A stretch of 64,000 nt of DNA from Cafeteria roenbergensis (Eukaryota; Sar; Bigyra; Bicosoecida; Cafeteriaceae). A model generated the notes under the pieces. The model worked only from the letters and a program-made list of their open reading frames with translations, had not been told where the DNA came from and did no database searches. Each line of letters opens with the position of its first letter. Position 1 is the stretch's first letter. The position numbers and the translations under genes are program-made. The stretch covers positions 124,001 to 188,000 of the forward strand of contig VLTN01000021.1 of the NCBI GenBank assembly GCA_008330645.1. Direction: 5' to 3'. This document shows positions 11,701-20,426 of this stretch, one piece after another.

Positions 11701-13686
11701 GGCCGCCGGCACTGCGAGGGGGAGGTCTGCGCCCCAGCACTCGGCGTCCACGACCGACACGCTGCCGAGGGAGGCTGCGAGCTGCGGCGCCGCCGACAGC
11801 GACGCCACTCCCCTGCTCCCCCCCGGCGCGACGGCCAAGGAGGCCGCGTCCCCGGCCGCCTCGGCGCCCGCCTGCATGCCGGGGGGGTGCTGCCCGAACC
11901 AGGCCCCTGCCGCCTCCGCCACCGCCCACGCGCGCCATGCCGCCCGGCCGGCCCGGGTGCCGCCCGACAGCGCGCTCCCCGAGCCGGCCACGGCGCCCGC
12001 CGACGCGCCCGCCTGCAGCGCCGCCCGCCCCATGGCAGCCGCAATGGCCAGCGTGCCCGCCTGGCGGCTGCCTGTGCCGTCGGCCGCGACGCCGGCAGAG
12101 GCCGGCAGCGACAGGGCGCCGCCGCGAAGGGCTGCGGCTCGCGAGCGCCCCGCCGCCACGGCAGCCGCGGCCGCCCCCACCCCAAGGGCGGCAGCGGCCC
12201 ACGCGATGGCAGACGGCGGCAGAGCCGACCCCAGGCGAGGCAGAGTGGGGTGCGAAGTACAGAGCGCGGACACGGAGGGCACCAGCGCGCTCCCCGGTCC
12301 CAGCGCCGCGGCGCCCGCAGCGGCAGCGAATCCCACCGACACGTCCGGCGCCGCCTCCGCGGACTTGCTGCCCCCCGCCCTGGAGCCGCGCTGGCCCTGC
12401 GGCGGGTGCCGTGCCGCCATCGCCGCTCGTCCGGGCCACGCCGCGCCTGCGGCGACGGCTGCACGGGCCGCCAGCGCAGCGGCGGCCGGCCGTGCATGGC
12501 AGGCGCGGGCCGGCCGGGTCAGCACCACCAGCACAGGCAGCGCCGCATGGAATGCCATGTCGCCGACCACCACCGGAAGGGCCGACGCCGCCACGGGCAG
12601 CGGCACCACCTGCGACGACCCAAGCACGCAGTGCGGGTCCGACCCTTGCGCGTCCCCGACACGGACGAGCACCACCCGCCCGCAGCGCAGCGCCACAGCC
12701 AGCAGGGGCAGCGTGGGGTGCCACGAGAGGCAGGTCACAGCCTCGGCCGAGCTGCCCAGCGCTGCCAGGGCCGCGGCGTCGGACGGCGAGATGGCGCCGG
12801 GCGGCGGACTTGCGCCCGACCGCGACGACTGCCCGACGACGGGGGCGGAGCGCAGGCGGGCGGGGCAGCCGGCCGCTGCGCCTGCCGCCGTCGGGACCGT
12901 GCCCGCCCCCCTCCGCAGCAGCCCCTCGGCAGACACGCCGGTGCTAGCATGCGCCGAGGCGGCATCCGGAGCCGCGGCGCTAAGCAGCCCGCAGTACACG
13001 GCGAGGATGGCGTCCGCCCCAGAGCCCTTGGGCCCGGCGGCGCGGCCCGCGCCGGCGCGGGGCGTGCCCCTCCCGGCAGAGCTGGCCGCGGAGCGGGAGT
13101 GGACCGAGCTGGGCGCGGCAGGCAGCCCGTTCGCGCCGCGGCTGTTGGCGTTGCCCGAGTGGCCCGACGCGGCCGCGGCCTCCGCAGGGGCGCCCAAAAA
13201 TGCGGCGTGGAAGACGGTGACAATGCCGTCCGTGGACCCGCAAGCGACCAGGGGAAGCCGCGGGTGCGCGGCCGACGTCGTCGCAAACGCCCGAGAGCTG
13301 CGCGTGCGCGCCTCCATGGTGGCGAGGGGGACTCGGGACCCCGGGTGGGTGGCTTGCCGCTCGATGTGCAGGGCCCTGACGGAGCGAGAGCCGATCCTTG
13401 TGGTTAGGAGCACGGAGCGGGGGTGGCCAGAGGTTGCGGTCGCGGAGCTCAGCGGCTGCGAGCTGTCTCGCGGGGCGAAGAGGCGCCCGGCGCTGATCGC
13501 CACGCGCCGGTCCGCGTCCCAGACCTCAAACACGCCCCACTGCGTCACGCGGACAAGGAAGGCCCGCCCGCGCGAGTTCGACGCGAGCAGCACCTTGGCT
13601 GGCCAGTCCCGGTTGGAGGCAAGCAGCGTCGCGGAGCTTCCGCCGTCCCTGATCGAGGATAGCTCGACCACTGGCCCGTGGGCCAT
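3529..13686 (-). CDS. Giant WD40-like protein with C-terminal LamG/ConA-like domain, resembling TSET subunit TWD40-2
   Basis: Single open exon encoding about 3385 residues from the ATG at 13686. The frame is open to 13947, and a CAG at the 5' side leaves room for an upstream exon. The N-terminus has beta-propeller-type segments: VTQWGVFEVWDADRRV, HPRLPLVACGSTDGIVTVF near residue 140, and LSWHPTLPLLAVALRCGRVV near 320. Segments near residues 1375-1600 (LEWQDV; VTNTRVVVLTPGLEPLVS; WCGSSVLVGTADGSVV) match the order and wording of plant TWD40-2, a subunit of the TSET/TPLATE membrane-trafficking coat. The middle is dominated by Ala/Gly low complexity. An acidic Asp/Gly run lies near genomic 5690-5760. 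A LamG/ConA-like domain (about residues 2715-3075; TLEMWVRV, GEWAHVAVCVDG) precedes a disordered basic tail. The TSET assignment is by remembered similarity and is tentative; the WD40 and LamG parts are clearer. Confidence 0.55.
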
Positions 13687-14573
13687 GGCTACGGTCGTGC
13701 CGTCCTGCGGCGCAGCCGTGGGCGGGACGAGGGGCGGGGGAGGGCAAGGCGGTGCGTTGCTGCTCGCCGCCGACCGCGACGCGAGTGCCCAAGCGCAGCC
13801 CTGGCAACCCTGCTGCTCCGAGGCTCTCGCTCCCCACCCCCCATTCCTGATTTGCAGGGGCGCGCTGGCCCAGCCAGGGGCCTGTCGCGGACCCGATCTG
13901 GCACTCGCGCTGAGTTGACGATCGGCAGCTGCGCGGCAGCGAGCCACTGCGAGCCCGCGCCGATCGCGCTGCCGGTGCGCTTGCTCGCAGATTTCACCTC
14001 CCGCGCGAGAGCGGTACTAGCTCAGGCGAGTTGGCCACGGCGCCCAGCGCGCCGCACGGGCTCGGGCCGCGTTGCGTGGTCTCACCGCGCTGAGCGCAGC
14101 CGCCGTGCCGGGCGATGAGAGGCCATCCGAGCGCGCACGGGGGGCCAGCGCCCCGACAGGCGCGAGCATTGCGGTGGGACCCGGCACTCGGGCCCGCTGC
14201 GGCCGCGGTGCCTCGGGGCGCGCGCGCAGGCAGGTGCCCGGCCGCGGGCGCAATGCCGAGCCGCGAGCAGAGACCACGACGCTCTGTCCATGTTGCGCAA
14301 TTTTTTGGCCGCCGGGAGCCCGCCCCCCACTCGCTTGCGGCACTCGCGGGCGCTGGCGCCCTGCCCGCACCGACTCGGTTCAAGGACAGACCCTTGGCGC
14401 CGTCCTGCTGGGCTCGCAGGGCAGCGGGGCTTCTGCCGCGTGCGCCGCGCTCCAAGGCGTTCAGGGCGTGCAACCGGGCTGCGTCACTGGCCTCCTGCTC
14501 GGGCGCTTCCTCAGCGGCGCCCCACCCGGAGAGCCACTGCGCCAGCCAGCCGTCCCGCTAGCAGGCCGACTGC
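13687..14573. other. Head-to-head intergenic region, about 890 bp
   Basis: Separates the giant minus-strand gene from the plus-strand WW-PH gene. It should contain both promoters, and possibly a short 5' exon of the giant gene, since a plausible CAG acceptor sits just upstream of its first ATG. No convincing coding exon, RNA gene or repeat was found. Confidence 0.4.
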
Positions 14574-15881
14574 ATGTCGGACGAGGAAGCGTCGGGAGCT
14601 GGTCGGCCGGCTGCGGAGCCTGCCTTGGCCGCGCTCGCTGGGTCGCCCGCTGGCAGCGGCACGGCTTCTAGGCGCACCTCCGCGGGATCCCGGTCCGTCG
14701 GCGGGGCGCGTCGGGGTGGAAGCATCGGCAGGGCATCTGCCGGGGGCGGTTCTGGGGCTGCTTCGCTGCTCGACGAGGACGAGCGCGAGTGGCCAGAATG
14801 GGTGGAGGTCCAAGACGAGGATGTCGGCCTGCCCTACTACTTCAACACCATCACGGGGGAGAGCTTGTGGGAGAAGCCTGCTGCCATGATCGAGCAGGAG
14901 GCCTTTGACGCGCTGCAGGCCGAAGGCGATCCGGCTGTGCTGGCGGCGCTGGAGCAGGACCAGGGCATTGCGGATACCGGCGCCGGCGCCGGCGCTGGCG
15001 CTGGCGCTGGCAGCAATTCACCTCCGCGTCGCCGGTTCCAGTGGGCGGAGTCTGAGGACTTGCCGCCGCCGCCCGCCCACCGCGGCGTTTCCAAGGTGTA
15101 CGGAAGCGTGCTGGCCAGCAAGGGCGCCGCGCTGCCGCGGTTTGCCTTCCTGGGCGTGCCTGTGTCGTCGCTCGTCCCGGCGGTGCCGGCTCGGCCCCTG
15201 GCCCACCGGTCAGGCCCGCTCTTCAAGCACGGTGGCAGAGGGGCGTTCGGCCGGCGCTGGCAGCGTCGCTGGTTCGTGCTTCAGGGCAGGGTGCTTCGAT
15301 ACTACAAGCAGCCGCAGGCCCGCGTGCAGAGCGCAACGGACAAGATGGAATCCGTCGCGCGCGACCAGCTGGCGTTCTACTCGTCGCGGGGAAAGGGCGC
15401 TGCAGGGGCGGACGCCAAGCAGCGGCAGGGCGGCGCGGGCGCCCGGCGCGGGATCCAGAGCGAGGGTGCCAAGGGGCCGGGAGGCATGGCCGAGGGCAGC
15501 GGTGGTGGCGCGTTTGCGTCGCCTGCTGGCACTGCGGAGGCGGCCGCGGCCCTGCGCGCCAGTGCCGCTCCAGCCGGCGGGAGCAGCCCGCTTGCCAAGG
15601 GGTCAGGAATCGGAGTGCAGGGCTCACACTCGCAGCGGGCGGCGCTAGAGAGCGTGCTTGCAGCTGGCGGCGTGGGCGACTCTCCACTTCGGGCCCTGCC
15701 GCTGTATGGGGGCTGGATTCGCGATGTGCCCGATGGCTGCAGGGGGGCCCGCGCTCACTCCTTCCTGCTTCTCGCCGGAGAGGGGGCCAAGGTGTACGAG
15801 CTGGCGGCGGCGAGCGAGGGCGATAAGCGGGCCTGGATCCTTGCCTTGTGCGGGGCGGGCTGCCGCATGCTGCCCCTGTAG
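14574..15881 (+). CDS. WW-domain and PH-domain protein
   Basis: Single exon, 435 residues, ATG at 14574. After a Ser/Gly-rich start, a WW domain at about residues 72-105 shows both signature positions (EWVEV...YYFNTITGESLWEKP). A Gly-Ala repeat (about 130-143) follows. A PH domain begins near residue 215 (SGPLFKHGG...RRWQRRWFVLQG..LRYYK) and ends at the C-terminus with its last strand and Trp-containing helix (YELAAASEGDKRAWILAL). The two parts of the PH fold are separated by an insert of about 120 low-complexity residues. WW domains bind proline-rich peptides and PH domains bind phosphoinositides or proteins, so a membrane-cortex adaptor is likely. The exact role is unknown. Confidence 0.75.
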   Translation: MSDEEASGAGRPAAEPALAALAGSPAGSGTASRRTSAGSRSVGGARRGGSIGRASAGGGSGAASLLDEDEREWPEWVEVQDEDVGLPYYFNTITGESLWEKPAAMIEQEAFDALQAEGDPAVLAALEQDQGIADTGAGAGAGAGAGSNSPPRRRFQWAESEDLPPPPAHRGVSKVYGSVLASKGAALPRFAFLGVPVSSLVPAVPARPLAHRSGPLFKHGGRGAFGRRWQRRWFVLQGRVLRYYKQPQARVQSATDKMESVARDQLAFYSSRGKGAAGADAKQRQGGAGARRGIQSEGAKGPGGMAEGSGGGAFASPAGTAEAAAALRASAAPAGGSSPLAKGSGIGVQGSHSQRAALESVLAAGGVGDSPLRALPLYGGWIRDVPDGCRGARAHSFLLLAGEGAKVYELAAASEGDKRAWILALCGAGCRMLPL

Positions 15882-16350
15882 CTGCGGCCAAGCGCGCCAG
15901 CCGAGACCTATCAGTGTTTGCAGCGTTCTTCGTCTGCGTGAGCTGTGCACTGCGCTTCCTATGGGCTTCTGCAGCAGCGGCTCGCGTGCTGGTGTGGCGA
16001 ACGAGAGAGAAGAAGAGCGAGCGAGCGGCGCGCCCTGGTGCGACCAGTGCAGCGCAAGTGCAAAACATGCTGTGCGTTCAAAATACGCTCGTCATTGCGC
16101 CGAGCAAATCGCGCAAGACACCAGCGCGGACGCAGCGCGCAGTGCGCAGGCTGTGCTCCTGGCTCGGGCACCGCGCAATGGGGCGGTGAAAGGCAGGGGG
16201 CGGGGCTGTGCAGCTCGACAAATGGGCCGAGCTGCTACAAACGTTTGCTCCGACGCTCCACAAGTCCGCGTCTCGCAGCAACACGCCAACTGGCCCGCGC
16301 TCGGCGACGGGGCGAGTCGACTGGTGCCACCAACCGGGGCGCTCTCATCG
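15882..16350. other. Tail-to-tail intergenic region, 469 bp
   Basis: Between the 3' ends of the WW-PH gene and transporter copy A. Somewhat less GC-biased than the flanking coding DNA. I see no gene, RNA structure or repeat in it; it presumably holds both 3' UTRs. Confidence 0.4.
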
Positions 16351-17853
16351 TCACTTGCCTGCGATGCACGAAGAGGCCGGGGCGGGGTTCACCATGCCGA
16401 GGATGACCCCGATGGTGCTTCCCACGAACACGAACACGCCCACAGCCAGCACGACCACCGCCCAGTACCACAGGCCCTTGGGCGGCTCCGGAAGCGACAC
16501 CGACGTCGGGTCCTTCGCCTTCTGCGCCTTGTGCCGGGCGTGCAGCACGAGGAAGAAGCCAGAGGGGAAGATGTACATGATGTTCGTGGCGGTGAGGGCG
16601 CCAGTGAGGCCGAAGACGGTGGACACGGCCGGGACGAAAATGCCCACGAGAGCTGCCACAACGATGACGACGACTGACTCGACGACGGCGTGCATTGTCG
16701 TCGGCACGTGCCCAGTGCCGAAGATGAGGTTGTGCACCGAGCGACGCGTCGCAAAGGCGATGATGGGGAAGGAAAAGATGATGACGATCGCGTACGCCAT
16801 CTTCACCCACGCCATGAACGGGAAGGCGCGCGGGCCGAAATCCACGAAGACGTCTTGCGAGGTCACGTCGCGGAACATGGAGTAGCTGAACAGAGCGCTG
16901 AGTCCGTAGAGCATCGCTGTGACGAAGAGGCCGATTCTGACGACAAAGTTCATCTTGTCGCGCTTGCTCGGGAACTTGCTCTCCCGCTCCGGGTCGCGCT
17001 GGCGCTTGAGCTCGCCGTAGAGGAGCAGAATCGTGTTGTGGGCAACGAAGCTGAAAAACACGAGCGGGGCGGACTGCAGAAAGTCCACGAACGTTGCCGG
17101 GACGAGCTTCATCTCCCCGCGCGTCGCGTCGCACGGCACCGTGTGGGGGTCGGCGGCCGTCATGGAGCCGAGCACGGCCGACACCACGACGAAGACGAGG
17201 ACGCAAACCAGCCCGACGATGGTCGTGAACCGCAGCGCGTCTAGCGACTTGAGCGACGACAGAGGCAGGAACACCACGGCCGACAGCACAGCCAGGATGA
17301 TGGCGCGGAACTGCCAGTCGATGGTGCCCTCGCCAGCGTCAGTGTCGCCTCGCGAGTAGGCCACGAACTCGGGGATGAGGTCTCCGCAGATGACCAGGTA
17401 GCCGATTAGCAGGCCGAGGTTCTGGAGGATCACGGCGACGTCGACCACCTTGCCGAGGATCGGCCCGCCGACGGCGCCGCCGATGCCCGCGTAGAGGCGC
17501 TGCTTGGTGGCGTCGGAGACCCAGAGCAGCATGGTGGCGGACCGCTCGGAGAGGCCGGCCACGAGCAGAATGAGCAACCCGCCCACAAGCGCGCCGTCGA
17601 GGCGCAGCGCGTACGGGAGGGCCAGAACGCCCGCACCAATAACACCGTTGACGGTGTTGAACAGCGTGGAGCGCAGGCTGGCGTTGCCCTCGATGACGGG
17701 GTGGGCCTCGGCCTTGACCGCGGCTGTGAAGGGGGTCGTCGGTGCCGGATGAATCGCCCCCAGCTCGTCCGAGCCTTCGCCCGCCTCCCAGATGGCGCCG
17801 TCGGCGCCGCCCAGCAGCAGCTCACCCCGCTTGTCCTGGTCGTTCAAGGACAT
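16351..17853 (-). CDS. AAAP-family amino-acid transporter, tandem copy A
   Basis: Amino acid/auxin permease (SLC38/SLC36-type) membrane transporter of 500 residues, expected to carry amino acids with H+ or Na+ across the plasma or vacuolar membrane. The N-terminal tail is cytosolic. TM1 carries the family hallmark (FNTVNGVIGAGVLALPYA) with the unwound GxG helix. About ten further hydrophobic helices follow, and the loops TSQDVFVDFGPRAFPFMAW and DPHTVPCDATRG are preserved. The ATG at 17853 is the first in frame (a TTG lies upstream). It forms a same-strand tandem pair with copy B about 0.6 kb away, with long stretches of identical nucleotides. Substrate cannot be told from sequence. Single exon. 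Confidence 0.88.
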   Translation of the reverse strand: MSLNDQDKRGELLLGGADGAIWEAGEGSDELGAIHPAPTTPFTAAVKAEAHPVIEGNASLRSTLFNTVNGVIGAGVLALPYALRLDGALVGGLLILLVAGLSERSATMLLWVSDATKQRLYAGIGGAVGGPILGKVVDVAVILQNLGLLIGYLVICGDLIPEFVAYSRGDTDAGEGTIDWQFRAIILAVLSAVVFLPLSSLKSLDALRFTTIVGLVCVLVFVVVSAVLGSMTAADPHTVPCDATRGEMKLVPATFVDFLQSAPLVFFSFVAHNTILLLYGELKRQRDPERESKFPSKRDKMNFVVRIGLFVTAMLYGLSALFSYSMFRDVTSQDVFVDFGPRAFPFMAWVKMAYAIVIIFSFPIIAFATRRSVHNLIFGTGHVPTTMHAVVESVVVIVVAALVGIFVPAVSTVFGLTGALTATNIMYIFPSGFFLVLHARHKAQKAKDPTSVSLPEPPKGLWYWAVVVLAVGVFVFVGSTIGVILGMVNPAPASSCIAGK

Positions 17854-18438
17854 TGCCAAATCAAGGCGCTCCCTTTTGCCACCAGACCGAGCGCGCTTGC
17901 CTGCGCAAGTCTGCGAGCCGCAACACGAGACACATCAAGCCCCGCCTTTGCATCCCATGGAATCGGTGCGCCAAATCCGGTGGGCAAAAGTCTCGCCGGC
18001 CATGCCGCCCCAGGAGCGCAGCGCGGGTTGCCTTCAAAGTTGCGCACTGCGGCCTTTGGGACCTGGCCCGGCAGCCGGCCCCCTCGCTCGGGAAAGTCGC
18101 AGCTACGATTGGTTCGTGTGCGCGGAGGGACAGCCGAAGGGGCAACGGAGCGGCCCACGCCGCGGCTCACGCAGTCACGGTTCGGTGCGCCCGCTCCAGG
18201 TTGGGGCGAGGCGCGGGTTGACAACCCGTGGCAGAGCTGGTTCGCCGCCTTGGCGCGCGCGCGCCTGGACGAGAGGGGCGAGTGGGCACCCCTCGTGCGG
18301 CAGCGCGAGGAACTCAATATATTCTTTCCAAACCGCGCTTGCATCGGGCAAAGGCCGTTTGGAAAGCCGCGTCGCTGGCACCGCCGGCAGCGGTTGCAGT
18401 TTGCTCGACGTCAAACACTCCCCCGATGAAACAGGCGG
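17854..18438. other. Intergenic between tandem transporters, 585 bp
   Basis: Upstream region of copy A and downstream of copy B. It does not share the obvious identity seen between the two coding regions, which suggests the homogenised segment is limited to coding DNA. A short AT-rich motif (CTCAATATATTC) is present near 18315. No gene seen. Confidence 0.4.
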
Positions 18439-19953
18439 TCAGGCGCCCTGGACACACGACGACGAGGCCGCCGGGCTGACCATGCCGAGAATGACCCCAG
18501 TGGTGCTCCCCACGAACACGAACACGCCGACGCAGAAGACGACCACCGCCCAGTACCACAGGCCTTTGGGCGGCTCCGGAAGCGACACCGACGTCGGGTC
18601 CTCCGCCTTCTGCGCCTTGTGCCGGGCGTGCAGCACGAGGAAGAAGCCAGAGGGGAAGATGTACATGATGTTCGTGGCGGTGAGGGCGCCAGTGAGGCCG
18701 AAGACGGTGGACACGGCCGGGACGAAAATGCCCACGAGCGCCGAAATCGCCACCACAAACGCAGACTCGACGACGGCGTGCATTGTCGTCGGCACGTGCC
18801 CAGTGCCGAAGATGAGGTTGTGCAGCGACCGGCGGAGCGCAAAGGCGATGATGGGGAAGGAAAAGATGATGACGATCGCGTACGCCATCTTCACCCACGC
18901 CATGAACGGGAAGGCGCGCGGGCCGAAATCCACGAAGACGTCTTGCGAGGTCACGTCGCGGAACATGGAGTAGCTGAACAAGGAGCTGAGCCCGTAGAGC
19001 AGGGCGCACACCACCAGGCTGACGCGAACGACAAAGTTCATCTTGTCGCGCTTGCTCGGGAACTTGCTCTCCCGCTCCGGGTCGCGCTGGCGCTTGAGCT
19101 CGCCGTAGAGGAGCAGAATCGTGTTGTGGGCAACGAAGCTGAAGAACATGAGCGGGGCGGACTGCAGCACTCCGACAAAGGTCGTGGGCCATATCCGGAT
19201 CTCCCCGCGCGTCGCGTCGCACGGCACCGTGTGGGGGTCGGCGGCCGTCATGGAGCCGAGCGCAATCGCAGACGCGACGAAGACGAGGACGCAAACCAGC
19301 CCGACGATGGTCGTGAACCGCAGCGCGTCCAGCGACTTGAGCGACGACAGAGGCAGGAACACCACGGCCGACAGCACAGCCAGGATGATGGCGCGGAACT
19401 GCCAGTCGATGGTGCCCTCGCCAGCGTCAGTGTCGCCTCGCGAGTAGGCCACGAACTCGGGGATGAGGTCGCCGCAAACTACGACGTACCCGATTAGCAG
19501 GCCGAGGTTCTGGAGAACAACGGTCATGTCGACCACCTTGCCGAGGATCGGCCCGCCGACGGCGCCGCCGATGCCCGCGTAGAGGCGCTGCTTGGTGGCG
19601 TCGGAGACCCAGAGCAGCATGGCAGCCGACCGCTCAGAGAGGCCGGCCACGAGCAGAATGAGCAGCGTCCCGACAACGGCGCCGTCGAGGCGCAGCGCGT
19701 ACGGGAGGGCCAGAACGCCAGCGCCCACAATTGCGTTAATAGTGTTGAACAGCGTGGAGCGCAGGCTGGCGTTGCCCTCGATGACGGGGTGGGCCTCGGC
19801 CTTGACCGCGGCGGTGAAGGGCGTGTCTGCTGCATGCATCACGCCGCCGAGCTCGCCGCCATAGTCGTCCTCGTCGTCGACTTCGCGCTCCCAGAGCCCG
19901 TCGCTCACCTCCAGCAGCCCCGGGCCGCGACTGGACTTGGCGTTGAGGGACAT
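18439..19953 (-). CDS. AAAP-family amino-acid transporter, tandem copy B
   Basis: A 504-residue paralogue of the neighbouring transporter, with the same length and topology and an ATG at 19953. It keeps the TM1 GAGVLALPYALRLDG motif and the same loops. Differences are clustered: TM1 (NTINAIVGAG), the TM3-TM4 region (DMTVVLQ, VVVCGD), the segment after the TM6 region (VASAIALG), the loop EIRIWPTTFVGVLQ, RVSLVVCALLYG and LRRSLHN. Between these clusters the two copies are the same at nucleotide level for 100 bp or more, silent positions included. This points to recent duplication with conversion, or selection on the divergent helices. The N-terminal tail and the last residues are distinct. Confidence 0.88.
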   Translation of the reverse strand: MSLNAKSSRGPGLLEVSDGLWEREVDDEDDYGGELGGVMHAADTPFTAAVKAEAHPVIEGNASLRSTLFNTINAIVGAGVLALPYALRLDGAVVGTLLILLVAGLSERSAAMLLWVSDATKQRLYAGIGGAVGGPILGKVVDMTVVLQNLGLLIGYVVVCGDLIPEFVAYSRGDTDAGEGTIDWQFRAIILAVLSAVVFLPLSSLKSLDALRFTTIVGLVCVLVFVASAIALGSMTAADPHTVPCDATRGEIRIWPTTFVGVLQSAPLMFFSFVAHNTILLLYGELKRQRDPERESKFPSKRDKMNFVVRVSLVVCALLYGLSSLFSYSMFRDVTSQDVFVDFGPRAFPFMAWVKMAYAIVIIFSFPIIAFALRRSLHNLIFGTGHVPTTMHAVVESAFVVAISALVGIFVPAVSTVFGLTGALTATNIMYIFPSGFFLVLHARHKAQKAEDPTSVSLPEPPKGLWYWAVVVFCVGVFVFVGSTTGVILGMVSPAASSSCVQGA

Positions 19954-20426
19954 GGCCGCGTTGGCGGGTCTTGCGGCGCCAACGAGGCTCGGGTCAACGT
20001 TTACAGGCTCGCGCCCGCGAAGTCGAGCTTCCCGGCTGCCCTGCTATGCCGGCTGCAAACAGCTGTCGCAGCGCTCGCGGGCAGTTGTGCAGCTCGCTGA
20101 CCTGGGGCGCTCTGCGGGCCTTCGCTCGCGCGGCGGCCGCTCCGTGCGCTTGCCACGCAAGCTCGCCGGGTGCGCGGCCGCGCCGACCGCACCCCCTCGT
20201 CGGGGCCATCGTTTGCTGCGCGGCAAACATCGCGGGCAGCGTTTTCTGCGACCGATGGCCCGCAAATCGAGCCGGTGACCGCGCGGCGGCTCTGCGCGTC
20301 GCTCGCCCCGAAGCAGAGCCCGAATCGTTCAGAGGGCCGCTTGCGAGCCCCAGCGCACGCCCGAGCCGGACAGCGGCGCACTCCGCCCGCCAACGAAGCG
20401 CTCGCCACGGCAAGCGGGCAGCCGCC
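19954..20426. other. Head-to-head promoter region, 473 bp
   Basis: Divergent intergenic between transporter copy B and the collagen-like membrane protein. Very GC-rich. I see no gene, no clear TATA box and no repeat. Confidence 0.4.
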
